A stretch of 64,000 bases of DNA from Nonomuraea polychroma (GTDB lineage Bacteria; Actinomycetota; Actinomycetes; Streptosporangiales; Streptosporangiaceae), in the NCBI RefSeq assembly GCF_004011505.1, contig NZ_SAUN01000001.1, forward strand, positions 6,599,501 to 6,663,500. Direction: 5' to 3'. A program made the translations under genes and the position numbers. Position 1 is the first letter of the stretch. Every line of letters begins with the position of its first letter. The notes under the pieces are model-generated. The model was not told where the DNA came from. It saw only the letters and a program-made list of their open reading frames with translations, and ran no database searches. Shown piece by piece: positions 40,888 to 48,937 of the stretch.

Positions 40888-41396
40888 GCGCGTACCTGAT
40901 CCTGATCGGGCTGGTCGTGCTCGAACGCCTGGCGGAGCTGGCCGTGGCCCGCCGCAACCTGGCCTGGGCCAGGTTGAAGGGCGGCGTCGAGTACGGCAGG
41001 CGGCACTACCCCTGGATCGTCACCGCCCACGTCGCGCTCCTGGGGGCGGCGCCCGCCGAGGTGTGGCTGCTCGGCCGCCCCTTCCTCCCGGCGCTCGGCT
41101 GGCCCATGCTCGCGATCGTGCTCCTGGCCCAGGCGCTGCGCTGGTGGTGCATCACCACGCTGGGCCGGCAGTGGAACACGCGCGTCGTCGTGGTGCCGGG
41201 CCTGCCGCTGGTCACCGGAGGGCCGTACCGGTGGATGCGGCACCCCAACTACGTGGCCGTCGTCGCGGAGGGCCTGGCGCTGCCGCTCGTGCACACGGCC
41301 TGGCTCACCGCGCTGGTCTTCACCGCGGTCAACGCCGTGTTGCTCGCGATTCGCATCACAGTGGAGGATGCCGCGCTGGCATCCTGTAACCCATGA
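40884..41396 (+). CDS. Isoprenylcysteine carboxyl methyltransferase-like membrane methyltransferase (SrsB/BpsB-like)
   Basis: The 170-residue protein has three to four membrane segments and the ICMT C-terminal signature GPYRWMRHPNYVAVVAEGLA, which binds SAM and the headgroup region. In type III PKS operons such proteins O-methylate the alkylresorcinol or alkylpyrone product in the membrane (SrsB, BpsB). The GTG start overlaps the PKS stop by 4 nt and the stop overlaps the following ATG by 4 nt. A perfect 8-bp inverted repeat (AGGATGCC / GGCATCCT, about 41365-41385) lies within its last codons and may attenuate the next gene. No flavoprotein hydroxylase (SrsC) is present. Confidence 0.85.
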   Translation: MSAYLILIGLVVLERLAELAVARRNLAWARLKGGVEYGRRHYPWIVTAHVALLGAAPAEVWLLGRPFLPALGWPMLAIVLLAQALRWWCITTLGRQWNTRVVVVPGLPLVTGGPYRWMRHPNYVAVVAEGLALPLVHTAWLTALVFTAVNAVLLAIRITVEDAALASCNP

Positions 41397-41938
41397 GAGA
41401 AGAGTTGCTGCCGATGCTGCGCGGCGCCGCAGACCGGACGATCGAGCTGGTGCAGAGCGTCCCGGAGGAGCAGTTCGGACTGCCCACGCCCTGCGCCGAC
41501 TACGACGTCAAAGAGCTGATCAACCACCTGGAGTGGGTCGCGTCGCTGTTCGAGTCGCTCGCGGGCGGCGGCGGGTTCCTGCCGCCGAAGGACTACACCG
41601 GCGACTTCGCCGAGCGGGTCGAGCACATGCTGGCCGCCTGGGAGAAGCCGGAGTCGTGGGAGGGCGTGAGCGAGGGCATGGGCCTGCCGAAGACCGTGCT
41701 CGCCCACATGGCGCTGACCGACCTGGTCGGCCATGGCTGGGACCTCGCCAGAGCCACCGGCCGGGACTACGAGGTGGCGGAGGAGACGGCGGCCAGGCTG
41801 CTGGCCTTCGCCAAGGACATGGCGCCGATGGGCCGGCAGAAGGGCGCGTTCGGGGACGAGGTCGCGGTGCCGGACGACGCGTCCACGCTGGAGAGGTTTC
41901 TGGGAGTCATCGGGCGGGATCCGGCTTGGAAACCCTGA
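41393..41938 (+). CDS. TIGR03086-type (DinB-like, mycothiol-dependent) metal-binding protein
   Basis: This 181-residue four-helix-bundle protein starts with LLPMLRGAADRTIELVQSVP and LPTPCADYDVKELINHLEWV; the His residues at about 45, 138 and 142 (HMALTDLVGHGWDLA) fit the metal site of the maleylpyruvate-isomerase/DinB fold. Family members in actinobacteria include mycothiol-dependent transferases, but TIGR03086 itself is uncharacterised. It is translationally coupled to the membrane methyltransferase, so it may act on, or protect from, the phenolic lipid pathway (inference). Confidence 0.82.
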   Translation: MREELLPMLRGAADRTIELVQSVPEEQFGLPTPCADYDVKELINHLEWVASLFESLAGGGGFLPPKDYTGDFAERVEHMLAAWEKPESWEGVSEGMGLPKTVLAHMALTDLVGHGWDLARATGRDYEVAEETAARLLAFAKDMAPMGRQKGAFGDEVAVPDDASTLERFLGVIGRDPAWKP

Positions 41939-42080
41939 GGTGATCCAGGGCCCGCGGGTGTCGCCTCAGCTTCACCATCCGTCACAACTGATCACGTATC
42001 GATCGCGGTTTGTGCTCGCTTGAGTCACCGGCCCGCCTGCTGGAGATCCAGTTCCGTCGTACGGGGCGGAGGTGGTTCAG

Positions 42081-43565
42081 ATGAGAATTCGCCCTTTAGC
42101 GGTCGGGGTCGGGCTCGCCGCGCTCCTCGCCGTCGCCGCCTGCGGCGGCTCGGGAAACGTGACGAGCAGCCAGAACGCTCCCGCCGGCGACAGGAAGCCG
42201 GCCGCGTCACCGTACCGGCCGGCTCCCTCGAGCTCGCCCATCCAGGAGAACGAGGAGCAGGACACCACCACTGCCCAGATCTCCACGTTCGCGCTCGACG
42301 TGGACACCGCCTCGTACGGCTACGCCCGCCGTACCCTGCAGGCGGGCCGCTGGCCCGCGCCCGGCGAGATCCGCCCTGAGGAGTGGGTCAACGCGTTCAG
42401 GCAGGACTACGCGCAGCCGGCGGACGACGGCTTCGCCGTGCACGTGGACGGCGCGAAGCTGCCCGGCAGCGACGAGGCCGTCCTGCGCGTGGGCCTGCAG
42501 ACACGCGCGTCCGACGCGGCGGCACGGCGGCCCGCCAACCTCACGTTCGTGGTCGACGTGTCCGGCTCGATGGCCGAGCCCGGACGCCTCGACCTGGTCA
42601 AGTCGGCGCTGCGCACGCTGCTCGACCAGCTCGCGCCCGGCGACCAGGTGTCGATCGTGGCGTTCGACGACGAGGCCGAGGTGCTGGCGTCGATGACGCC
42701 GCTGACCGCCAGGGACGAGCTGAAGAGCGCGGTGGACCGCCTGGTCACCGACGGCGGCACGAACCTGGAGGCCGGCCTGGTCACCGGCTACGAGGAGGCG
42801 TCCAAGGCGTTCCGCCCCGCCGCCACGAACCGGGTCATCCTGCTCTCCGACGGCCTGGCCAACCAGGGCAGCACCGAGTGGCAGGAGATCCTCGACCGGG
42901 TCAAGGAGCACGCGGGCAAGCAGGTCGCGCTGCTCACGGTCGGCGTCGGCCGAGAGTACGGCGACGAGCTGATGGAGCAGCTGGCCGACAACGGCGACGG
43001 CATGGCCGTCTACGTCAGCAGCCAGGAAGAGGCCGACAAGATCTTCACCACCCAGCTGCCCGCCACCATCGAACTGCGGGCCCGCGACGCCAAGGCGCAG
43101 GTGGTGTTCAATCCGTCGGTCGTCGAGAGCTACCGGCTCATCGGGTACGAGAACCGCGCCCTGGCCACCGAGGAGTTTCGTGACGACAGCAAGGACGGCG
43201 GCGAGATCGGCCCCGGCCACTCGGTCACGGCCCTCTACTCGGTCCGCCTCAAGCCCGGCGCTTCCGGGCAACTCGCCCAGGCCACCGTGCGCTGGCAGGA
43301 CCCCGACACCCGCGCCGCCTCCGAGGCCGGCAAGTCGCTCCAGGACGGGGACCTGGCCGAGGACGTGTGGGCCAAGGCGACGCCGGTCCGCCTCCAGGTG
43401 GACGTGGTCGTGGCGGCGTTCGCCGTCTATCTGCGGGACAAGAAGGCGTTCGGCATGGACCTGGCCCAGCTCGGCGAGCACGCTGCGCGGCTGGCCGCGA
43501 CCTCCGAGGACCCGATGGTGTCGGAGCTGGCCACCCTCATCGAGAAGGCCGGCTCGGTCGGTTAG
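42081..43565 (+). CDS. vWA-domain lipoprotein (YfbK-like)
   Basis: In this 494-residue protein, signal peptide and lipobox VAAC end near residue 22, so it is exported and lipid-anchored. An N-terminal von Willebrand-associated region (VDTASYGYARRTLQAGRWPA) is followed by a vWA domain with the MIDAS motif DVSGSM near 157, a conserved Thr in DGGTNLEAG and an Asp in LLSDGLANQG, then a DUF3520-like C-terminal region. Such proteins bind metal-dependent protein ligands at the cell surface; the partner is unknown. The ATG at 42081 is preferred over the GTG 9 nt upstream because GGAGG has proper spacing only to the ATG. Confidence 0.88.
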   Translation: MRIRPLAVGVGLAALLAVAACGGSGNVTSSQNAPAGDRKPAASPYRPAPSSSPIQENEEQDTTTAQISTFALDVDTASYGYARRTLQAGRWPAPGEIRPEEWVNAFRQDYAQPADDGFAVHVDGAKLPGSDEAVLRVGLQTRASDAAARRPANLTFVVDVSGSMAEPGRLDLVKSALRTLLDQLAPGDQVSIVAFDDEAEVLASMTPLTARDELKSAVDRLVTDGGTNLEAGLVTGYEEASKAFRPAATNRVILLSDGLANQGSTEWQEILDRVKEHAGKQVALLTVGVGREYGDELMEQLADNGDGMAVYVSSQEEADKIFTTQLPATIELRARDAKAQVVFNPSVVESYRLIGYENRALATEEFRDDSKDGGEIGPGHSVTALYSVRLKPGASGQLAQATVRWQDPDTRAASEAGKSLQDGDLAEDVWAKATPVRLQVDVVVAAFAVYLRDKKAFGMDLAQLGEHAARLAATSEDPMVSELATLIEKAGSVG

Positions 43566-43678
43566 ACGGCCGCCCCGGCCCGGCCGCTCGTCCGGCTGGG
43601 CCGCGGGCCCTTCTCCCCAGGAGATGGTCCAGAGCGTGCTTTAGGAGTCGTGGAGTCCGATAAACTCGTACGTGGCAA

Positions 43679-43751
43679 GGGGCTATAGCGCAGTTGGTAG
43701 CGCGCCTCCATGGCATGGAGGAGGTCTGGGGTTCGAATCCCCATAGCTCCA
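43679..43751 (+). tRNA. tRNA-Ala (anticodon GGC)
   Basis: The 73-nt cloverleaf has an acceptor stem GGGGCTA/TAGCTCC with the G3:U70 wobble pair that identifies tRNA-Ala, discriminator A, D-loop AGTTGGTAG, anticodon stem CCTCC/GGAGG with loop ATGGCAT (anticodon GGC) and T-loop GGTTCGAATCC. CCA is not encoded. A TAAACT box about 18 nt upstream is a plausible -10. Confidence 0.97.
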
Positions 43752-44040
43752 CCTGAGGTCCGTATTCGAACATGCGGAAGAGATCGCCGAAGGGCGGTCG
43801 GTAGGCGACATCGCTGATCCGACCGCCCTTGATCTTTATCTGGGTGAAGATCGCTTTGTTGAGTTGGGTTCGGGTGCGTGTGGCGCCGATCCGGTAGGCG
43901 TCGCCGATGCGGGTGGCGAGTTGGCGGCCAGGGTGAGGATCTGCTGCCATTCGGTGGCGCTGGCGTCCAGGGTGTCGAGCCGCCTTGCTGGGCCACCAGA
44001 CGCTGACAGAGCTCGGCGGGAGTCGAATAGGCACAACGAA
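43752..44040 (-). pseudogene. Relic of a serine recombinase C-terminal region next to tRNA-Ala
   Basis: Three minus-strand frames together read TPAELCQRLVAQQG, then RRLDTLDASATEWQQILTLA, then ATRIGDAYRIGATRTRTQLN with KAIFTQIKIKGGRISDVAYR and PFGDLF. The last part matches the style of the coiled and zinc-ribbon C-termini of large serine recombinases (NQAFF-like followed by a beta strand). At least two frameshifts and the absence of the catalytic domain make it a relic. The last frame runs into the 3' end of the tRNA gene in antisense. Confidence 0.5.
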
Positions 44041-44191
44041 GGTATACCAGGAAAAAGCGCCTCTGACCTGCGGTGAAGCAGATGATCGAAGGCACTTTCT
44101 CGTCTAAAACGGCGGTGAGGCAGCACCACGATCTTCGGGCCCACCGAGCCTTGTCGGGTAGGCGTCGGACCGCGCCTGTCCCTGAATCACG

Positions 44192-44209
44192 TGTACTAGA
44201 CTTGGTACA
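44192..44209. promoter_or_regulatory. Promoter and autoregulatory inverted repeat of the toxin-antitoxin pair
   Basis: TGTAC (44192-44196) and GTACA (44205-44209) flank a TAGACT -10 box (44197-44202). The second arm includes the A of the antitoxin start codon, so the mRNA is probably leaderless and the repeat a typical antitoxin binding site. Confidence 0.6.
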
Positions 44210-44448
44210 TGTCAAAGATGCAGCGCACCAACGTCTACGCCGACCCCGAGGACCTGGCCCAAATCAAGGAGAACGCCCAGAAGCTTGGCGTTTCCGAGGC
44301 TGAGCTGATCCGGCGCGGCATCAAGCTGGCCGCCATGTCCACCAGAGTCTGGGACGAGCCGCTCGACTTCCCCGAGTTCGACAGCGACGGTAGCCCCCTC
44401 ACCTCCGAGGCCGTTCACCAGGCCGTCGTCGGCGGGGCCACGAGGTGA
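44209..44448 (+). CDS. Ribbon-helix-helix antitoxin (VapB-like)
   Basis: The 79-residue protein has an N-terminal strand MQRTNVYADPEDLAQIKENA and helix pair LGVSEAELIRRGIKLAA that form an RHH/CopG DNA-binding fold. The acidic C-terminus with Trp and Phe (VWDEPLDFPEFDSDG) would wrap the toxin. It is followed after 7 nt by a PIN-domain toxin gene. Family knowledge: the antitoxin neutralises VapC and represses its own operon, consistent with the inverted repeat on the promoter. Confidence 0.87.
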   Translation: MSKMQRTNVYADPEDLAQIKENAQKLGVSEAELIRRGIKLAAMSTRVWDEPLDFPEFDSDGSPLTSEAVHQAVVGGATR

Positions 44449-44455
44449 ACGGGAG

Positions 44456-44896
44456 GTGATCGTCGTTGCCGACACGTCCGGGTTGATCGCTTCAGTGGAT
44501 CGCAAGCTGGATTCCTCCGAGCGGGAGGCCTGCCGTCACGTCCTGTCCGAGGCCAGTACGGTCGTCGTGTCCCCTCTGGTGCTGGCCGAGGTGGACCATG
44601 TTGCCTCCCAGCGGTTCGGCCTGAAGGAGCGCGACGTCCTGGTCGGGTTCATCGTCGCCCAGGTGCGTCGTATGCGCTTCCAAATGCCCGAGCTGGACGC
44701 CGACAAGCTGGAGGCCGCCCTGGCCATCCGGTCCCGGTACGGCCAGCTTCAGCTCGACCTGGCCGACTGCGTGAATGCGGTGCTCGCAGCCGACTACCGC
44801 ACCGATGCCATCCTCACCCTCGACCAGCGGGACTTCCGCGCCATCAAGCCCTTGACCGGCTCCCCGGCCTTCCGGATTCTCCCCTTCGATCGGTAG
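44456..44896 (+). CDS. PIN-domain ribonuclease toxin (VapC-like)
   Basis: This 146-residue PIN domain has acidic active-site residues D6 (VVADTSG), E45 (VLAEVDH), D104 (LADC) and D123 or D126 (TLDQRDF). VapC toxins cleave tRNAs or rRNA and arrest growth when free of antitoxin. The GTG at 44456 follows GGGAGG almost directly, so spacing is tight and translation probably depends on coupling with the antitoxin. All catalytic residues are kept, so it looks functional even though the surrounding DNA is eroded. Confidence 0.88.
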   Translation: MIVVADTSGLIASVDRKLDSSEREACRHVLSEASTVVVSPLVLAEVDHVASQRFGLKERDVLVGFIVAQVRRMRFQMPELDADKLEAALAIRSRYGQLQLDLADCVNAVLAADYRTDAILTLDQRDFRAIKPLTGSPAFRILPFDR

Positions 44897-45184
44897 CTGG
44901 GATGTCCGGCGAACTCAAGCTGCTACGGCCGAGATGGAGATCATGCGTCCGCGAGGGCGTTCCTCAGGGCAGCAAGCTGCTCATGGAGTTCGGTGGGGTT
45001 CGAAAGGCCACAACGAAAGTCCATCCATGGCCGTTCTCGAGACGGTGGGCTGAAGTTGTCGTTTCAGGGGCGTGAGCCCCGCGGTGGGCGTTCAGGCCTG
45101 CGGGGGTGGCTGTGGTGGAGGGCCGCTGCTTCCGGAGAACTTACTACTGTGTCCACGTCTCAGGCGCATGCTGGTCTCTGGGGA
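44897..45184. other. Eroded spacer with a short recombinase-like ORF remnant
   Basis: The minus strand at 44941-45024 reads MDFRCGLSNPTELHEQLAAL and seven more residues to a TGA. Its SNPTELHEQLAAL resembles YSTPAELCQRLVA in the recombinase relic 1 kb to the left, and the DNA around both shares a CACAACGAA(A/G)GT core. It is probably a remnant of a related gene or of a partial duplication. Nothing else is recognised in the spacer. Confidence 0.3.
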
Positions 45185-45691
45185 TCAGAGTGATGGCTGC
45201 AGCTGCGCCAGCAACGGATCACTGCCTGACTGCCAGGCGAAGAGCCCTTCCGTGTCCGGCCAGACGAGTTGGAGGATCGGGAATCGCGGCGTGCGCTGGT
45301 AGAAGCTGAACAGCGATCCGTACTCTCCGAACAAGGGCTCGTACCAGCTGGGGTGCATGCTCTTGAGCAGGACTCGTACGCCTTCAAGGATTTCGGACCG
45401 TTCCTGCTCCGTAGCGATCGGATATCCGGCCTGGATGTCGTCGGCCAAGAAGTTGAGACAAGACTGCCGCAGGTCGGTGTCCAATCCGAAGATGGCGACC
45501 TCCGGCAGGCCGAAGGTGTGCCAGAGCCCGACGGTGTAGGCCCAGCCCGGCCCGATGTCGTCATCGGCGATGTCGCTGACGCCCCAACCGTGTTCGCCGA
45601 TGTATCCCATCATGGCTTCCTGGAACCGGTTCAGGGGATCGTTGACGGGCTCGCAGATGATGCACCTGCAGTGCTGCTGTGTCACCTGCAT
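45185..45691 (-). CDS. DUF4262 domain protein
   Basis: The 168-residue protein starts MQVTQQHCRCIICEPVNDPL, a Cys-rich lead, and continues with the DUF4262 core GWGVSDIADDDIGPGWAYTV and GLWHTFGLPEVAIFGLD. The family occurs in actinomycetes and proteobacteria with no known function. The ATG at 45691 is chosen because the conserved Cys lead begins there; an in-frame ATG 13 codons earlier is possible. Coding bias is weaker than for core genes, in line with an accessory islet. Confidence 0.75.
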   Translation of the reverse strand: MQVTQQHCRCIICEPVNDPLNRFQEAMMGYIGEHGWGVSDIADDDIGPGWAYTVGLWHTFGLPEVAIFGLDTDLRQSCLNFLADDIQAGYPIATEQERSEILEGVRVLLKSMHPSWYEPLFGEYGSLFSFYQRTPRFPILQLVWPDTEGLFAWQSGSDPLLAQLQPSL

Positions 45692-45788
45692 GATTGTGCC
45701 GGATAGCAAGACGACAGTAATGAACGGCATGGCGGTGGAGCGGCAAGGTGATCATTTAAACCCACCTGGTGGTGGCTGGGCGGCTTGT

Positions 45789-46345
45789 TCACGTTTGCGT
45801 GGGCTTCGCGACGACGGCGAGACGCTCCCGCTCGTCCTTGACGATCCGCTCGGCCAGGGCCTCGTCCGAGACGTCGATCGCGTCGGGCGTGGACTCGGCG
45901 AGGTGGCTGCGCCTGGCGTAGGCGTCGAACAGCTCCGCCTTCGCATGGAGGATCCGCAGCAGCCGTTCGTCCACGCTGCCGGGCGTGAGCAGCCGATGCA
46001 CCTGGACCCGGCGCACCTGGCCGATGCGGTGGGCACGGGCCACCGCCTGGTCTCCACCGTCGGCTTGACCTGCGGCTCACAGATGATCACGATCGAGGCC
46101 GCCTGCAGGTTGAGCCCCACCCCGCCGGTCTGGATCTGCGCGAGCAGCACCGCGTGACCCCGCGCCGCCGTGAAAGCGTCGACCACCGCCTGGCGGCGTT
46201 CGGGCCGAGGTCGCCACGGAGCGGCCCATGGATCGGCGAGTCGATGGCCGCGCCGACGGTGGCGAGCAGTCGCGGAAATAGGAGAACAACGAGCATCCCC
46301 ACCTGCGGCACGAGGTCCAGCCGGTGCAGCCCGTCGAGGAAGTCA
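45789..46345 (-). pseudogene. C-terminal relic of a SNF2/Swi2-family helicase
   Basis: The minus strand shows, in broken frames, LFSYFRD, DSPIHGPLRGDL, then VDAFTAARGHAVLLAQIQTG and VGLNLQAASIVIICEPQVKP, then ARAHRIGQVRRVQVHRLLTP. These are helicase motifs V and VI of SNF2 proteins. A single missing base near 46052 breaks the frame between the motifs, further shifts occur upstream, and the N-terminal 80% is gone; the DNA ends next to the DUF3224 stop codon. Confidence 0.75.
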
Positions 46346-46350
46346 ATGGA

Positions 46351-46752
46351 TCAGAGCCGGTAGTCGAAGGTGTAGGAGTGGCCGCCGTCCGGGCCGATGA
46401 CGATGCCCATGTCGCCCCGCAGGCCGCGCAACTCCCCCGTCGCCGAGTCCGGCACCACGGAGATGCGCAGCGACTGCTCGCCCTTGTCGCTCACCGCGTT
46501 GTGCTGGACGACGAAGCTGCCGGATAGGCCGTGCAGCGTGCCCTCGATACGTTCGAGGGCCACGTACGAACGTGAATCCTCCACGGGGGTGCTCGCCACC
46601 AGCAAGGTGACGACGCTGGTGCCGGTCAGGTCCCCGTGGAAGGTCTTGGACATGGTCACGAGTCCGAGCGTGACGCCGTCGCGATCCTCGTAAGGCGGCT
46701 TGGCGTTCCAGTCGGCGGTGTCAAAGGTTCCTTTGGCGGTCATGGCGTTCAT
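46351..46752 (-). CDS. DUF3224 domain protein
   Basis: This 133-residue beta-barrel-like protein has ATG at 46752 and a second possible start three codons later. The core LVTMSKTFHGDLTGTSVVTL and a C-terminal GPDGGHSYTFDYRL are typical of DUF3224, a lipocalin/allene-oxide-cyclase-like family without known activity. It lies 27 nt downstream of the LLM oxidoreductase on the same strand, so co-transcription is likely. Confidence 0.82.
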   Translation of the reverse strand: MNAMTAKGTFDTADWNAKPPYEDRDGVTLGLVTMSKTFHGDLTGTSVVTLLVASTPVEDSRSYVALERIEGTLHGLSGSFVVQHNAVSDKGEQSLRISVVPDSATGELRGLRGDMGIVIGPDGGHSYTFDYRL

Positions 46753-46779
46753 CGTGCCGGGCGTACCTGCCAGATCCCG

Positions 46780-47559
46780 TCAGGTACCGGCGAGACGTTC
46801 CACCACCGGCGCGAAGGCGTCCAGGCATTGGGCGTTCACCGAGACGTACGAGACGCCGAGCCGGTCCCTGCGCCACCGCAGGATGTCCGCCATCTCGTCG
46901 GGTGTGCCCCGGAGCACGCCAGTGGCGGTGGCATCGAGAGAGCCGAGCCAGGCGGGCGGCTCGGCGCCGGCAGCGGCCAGGTTCATACCGAGCTCGAGAT
47001 CGTGGAAGCGGTCGCCGGCCAGCTCGTACAGCTCGTCCAGCTTCGCCGCCACCTGCGCCTCCGTGGCATGCGGCGGCACGCCCAGCGCGACCGTGTCGGC
47101 CTTGGCGGCGGCCAGCCTGAGCAGCCGGGTGCCGGACGCCGCGACCAGGATCGGCACGTCCTTGACGGCGTCGATGGTCTGCGCGAGCCGCTCGAGCCGC
47201 TCGCTCGGCGTGCCGAACCTGACGCCGAGCTCTGTGGCGTCCCGTTCGGCGTCCGGCCGGCCGGCGCCCAGGCCCAGCTCGAACCGGCCGCCGGTGAGCG
47301 TCTGCAGGGTGGTGGTCTCCCACGCCACGGCACGCGGGGTGCGGTTGGCGACGCTCAGCACGTACGTGCCGACGCGCAGCGTCGTCGTGACCGCGGCGGC
47401 CGCGGCGCAGGCGGCGAAGGGCGAGAGGGTGCCGAGCGTGTCAGGCACCAGCAGCGTGGTGTAGCCGAGGTCCTCTGCCCGGCGGGCCAGGCGGGTCCAC
47501 GCGCCGGCGTCGGGGGCGTGTCCGGCGACCGCGCCGAACCTGAACAGGTGATCGGTCAT
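46780..47559 (-). CDS. LLM-class (F420-dependent type) oxidoreductase
   Basis: The 259-residue TIM-barrel protein has the luciferase-like features LGYTTLLVPDT near 31, RVGTYVLSVANRTPRAVAWE near 62-81, TGGRFELGLGAGRPDAE near 88, and the TIGR03621-like layout common in actinomycetes. Members use F420 or FMN. The G(L)GAGR motif is kept. The substrate is unknown. It is followed by DUF3224 and lies 89 bp downstream of the alditol oxidase gene. Confidence 0.85.
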   Translation of the reverse strand: MTDHLFRFGAVAGHAPDAGAWTRLARRAEDLGYTTLLVPDTLGTLSPFAACAAAAAVTTTLRVGTYVLSVANRTPRAVAWETTTLQTLTGGRFELGLGAGRPDAERDATELGVRFGTPSERLERLAQTIDAVKDVPILVAASGTRLLRLAAAKADTVALGVPPHATEAQVAAKLDELYELAGDRFHDLELGMNLAAAGAEPPAWLGSLDATATGVLRGTPDEMADILRWRRDRLGVSYVSVNAQCLDAFAPVVERLAGT

Positions 47560-47648
47560 GCCCCCACGATCGCCGACCGCCGCCCCGATGACATCGTCCC
47601 GGGGGCCGGTGACCGGCTACATCCGGCGGCGCAGCCCCGGAGCGCCGG

Positions 47649-48857
47649 CTACTCCCCCAGAAGTATCCGCGTGAAGTCGTTGGCGAACTTGCCCGCCGGG
47701 TCCAGCCGCCGCGCCAGCGAGCGGAACCGGTCAGGGCAGGAGGGCCACCGGGTGAACAGCTTGCCCCAGTGCGGCCGGGGATCGAACGGCGCCAGCGTCT
47801 CCTCCACCAGCTCCAGCACCGGCCGCACACCTGCCGGGTCCTTGACCCAGGTGAAGTGGATGCCCACGCTGTCGCGCCCGCGGAAGGGGCTGAGCCACAG
47901 GTCGTCTGCGGCGATCGTGCGGACCTCGGAGATCTGCAGCACCGGCCGGATCCGGTCGCCGATCGTGTAGAGCTCACGCAGCGCCTTGACCGCGTGCTCC
48001 CTCGGCACGATCAGCTCCGACTGCAGCTCGTCGCCCGCGCCGCTCGGCTCGAAGTCGGGGCGGAAGTGCGGCAGCCGCTCGTGCCACGGTCCCGGCACGC
48101 CGAGCTGAAGGGTGCAGCTGTCGGCAGGCATGGTCGGCAGGGGGTGGCGTGGGGCGTCCGCGGGGCGGGTGCCGTACCAGCCGGGGCTGGTCAGCTCCTC
48201 GGTGCGCTTCAGCCAGACGCGCGTGTCACGCCAGTCGGTGAAGAGGCTGACGCTGTAGCCGCTCGACATGATCTCGTCGAAGTCGGCGAGCGCGTCCACG
48301 GTCAGGCCCTCGCGGACGTATTGGCGCACCTCGAAGGCGGGGATGAGGTCGAGCGTCAGCGACGTCACGACGCCGAGCGCGCCCAGCGCCACCACCGCGC
48401 CGGGAAAGTCGGCGTCGCCGCGCGACAGGGTCAGCAGCGAGCCGTCGGCGGTGACGAGGTCGAGTGACGCCACGGCGGCGGCCAGACCTTGGACCGTGTC
48501 GCCGGAGCCGTGCGTGCCGGTCGCGACCGAGCCGGCCACGGAGATGTGCGGCAGCGAGGCCATGTTCGCCAGGGCGAAGCCGGCCTCGTGCACGATCGGC
48601 GCGAGCCGCGCGTACGTCGTGCGCGCCGGCACCCGTACCTGGGCCGCCGCACTGTCGATCTCCACCGCGTCCGGCATCCGGTCGAGGATCACCAGGTCGC
48701 CGGTGGTGTCGGCGACGTCGTTGAAGGAGTGGCCGCTCCCCAGCGCCCGCACCTGGGGACTGGCCGCGACGAGCCGCTGGAGCTCGTCGAGTGAGGTCGG
48801 GTGGTGAACGTCTCGTGCCCGAAATGCGGTGTTTCCCGCCCAGTTGGTCAGCGTCAC
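47649..48857 (-). CDS. aldO: Alditol oxidase (AldO-type, covalent FAD)
   Basis: This 402-residue VAO-family flavoprotein begins MTLTNWAGNTAFRARDVHHP. The FAD-binding RALGSGHSF contains His43, the position of the covalent histidyl-FAD in Streptomyces AldO (xylitol/sorbitol oxidase). Further shared segments are NMASLPHISVAGSVATGTHG, SVSLFTDWRDT, GPWHERLPHFR and the C-terminal DPAGKFAND. It oxidises terminal carbinols of sugar alcohols with O2 to give the aldose and H2O2. GTG start. It lies 0.4 kb from the arabinose locus, so arabitol or xylitol use is plausible, but it is separated by an opposing gene. Confidence 0.88.
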   Translation of the reverse strand: MTLTNWAGNTAFRARDVHHPTSLDELQRLVAASPQVRALGSGHSFNDVADTTGDLVILDRMPDAVEIDSAAAQVRVPARTTYARLAPIVHEAGFALANMASLPHISVAGSVATGTHGSGDTVQGLAAAVASLDLVTADGSLLTLSRGDADFPGAVVALGALGVVTSLTLDLIPAFEVRQYVREGLTVDALADFDEIMSSGYSVSLFTDWRDTRVWLKRTEELTSPGWYGTRPADAPRHPLPTMPADSCTLQLGVPGPWHERLPHFRPDFEPSGAGDELQSELIVPREHAVKALRELYTIGDRIRPVLQISEVRTIAADDLWLSPFRGRDSVGIHFTWVKDPAGVRPVLELVEETLAPFDPRPHWGKLFTRWPSCPDRFRSLARRLDPAGKFANDFTRILLGE

Positions 48858-48937
48858 GGCCTTACCTTCCCACAGCGAGCACCTTGTCAGCCCGGCCGGG
48901 TGCCGCTAGTTTCATGAGCCGCTGACGGAGGTGTGCC

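Noticed and set aside
45040..45120. GC-rich direct and inverted short motifs resembling a CRISPR repeat
   Set aside because: Only one copy is present, with no spaced repeats or cas genes nearby.
43752..46345. Intact prophage or integrative element
   Set aside because: No integrase, capsid, replication or transfer gene is intact; only relics and a toxin-antitoxin pair remain.
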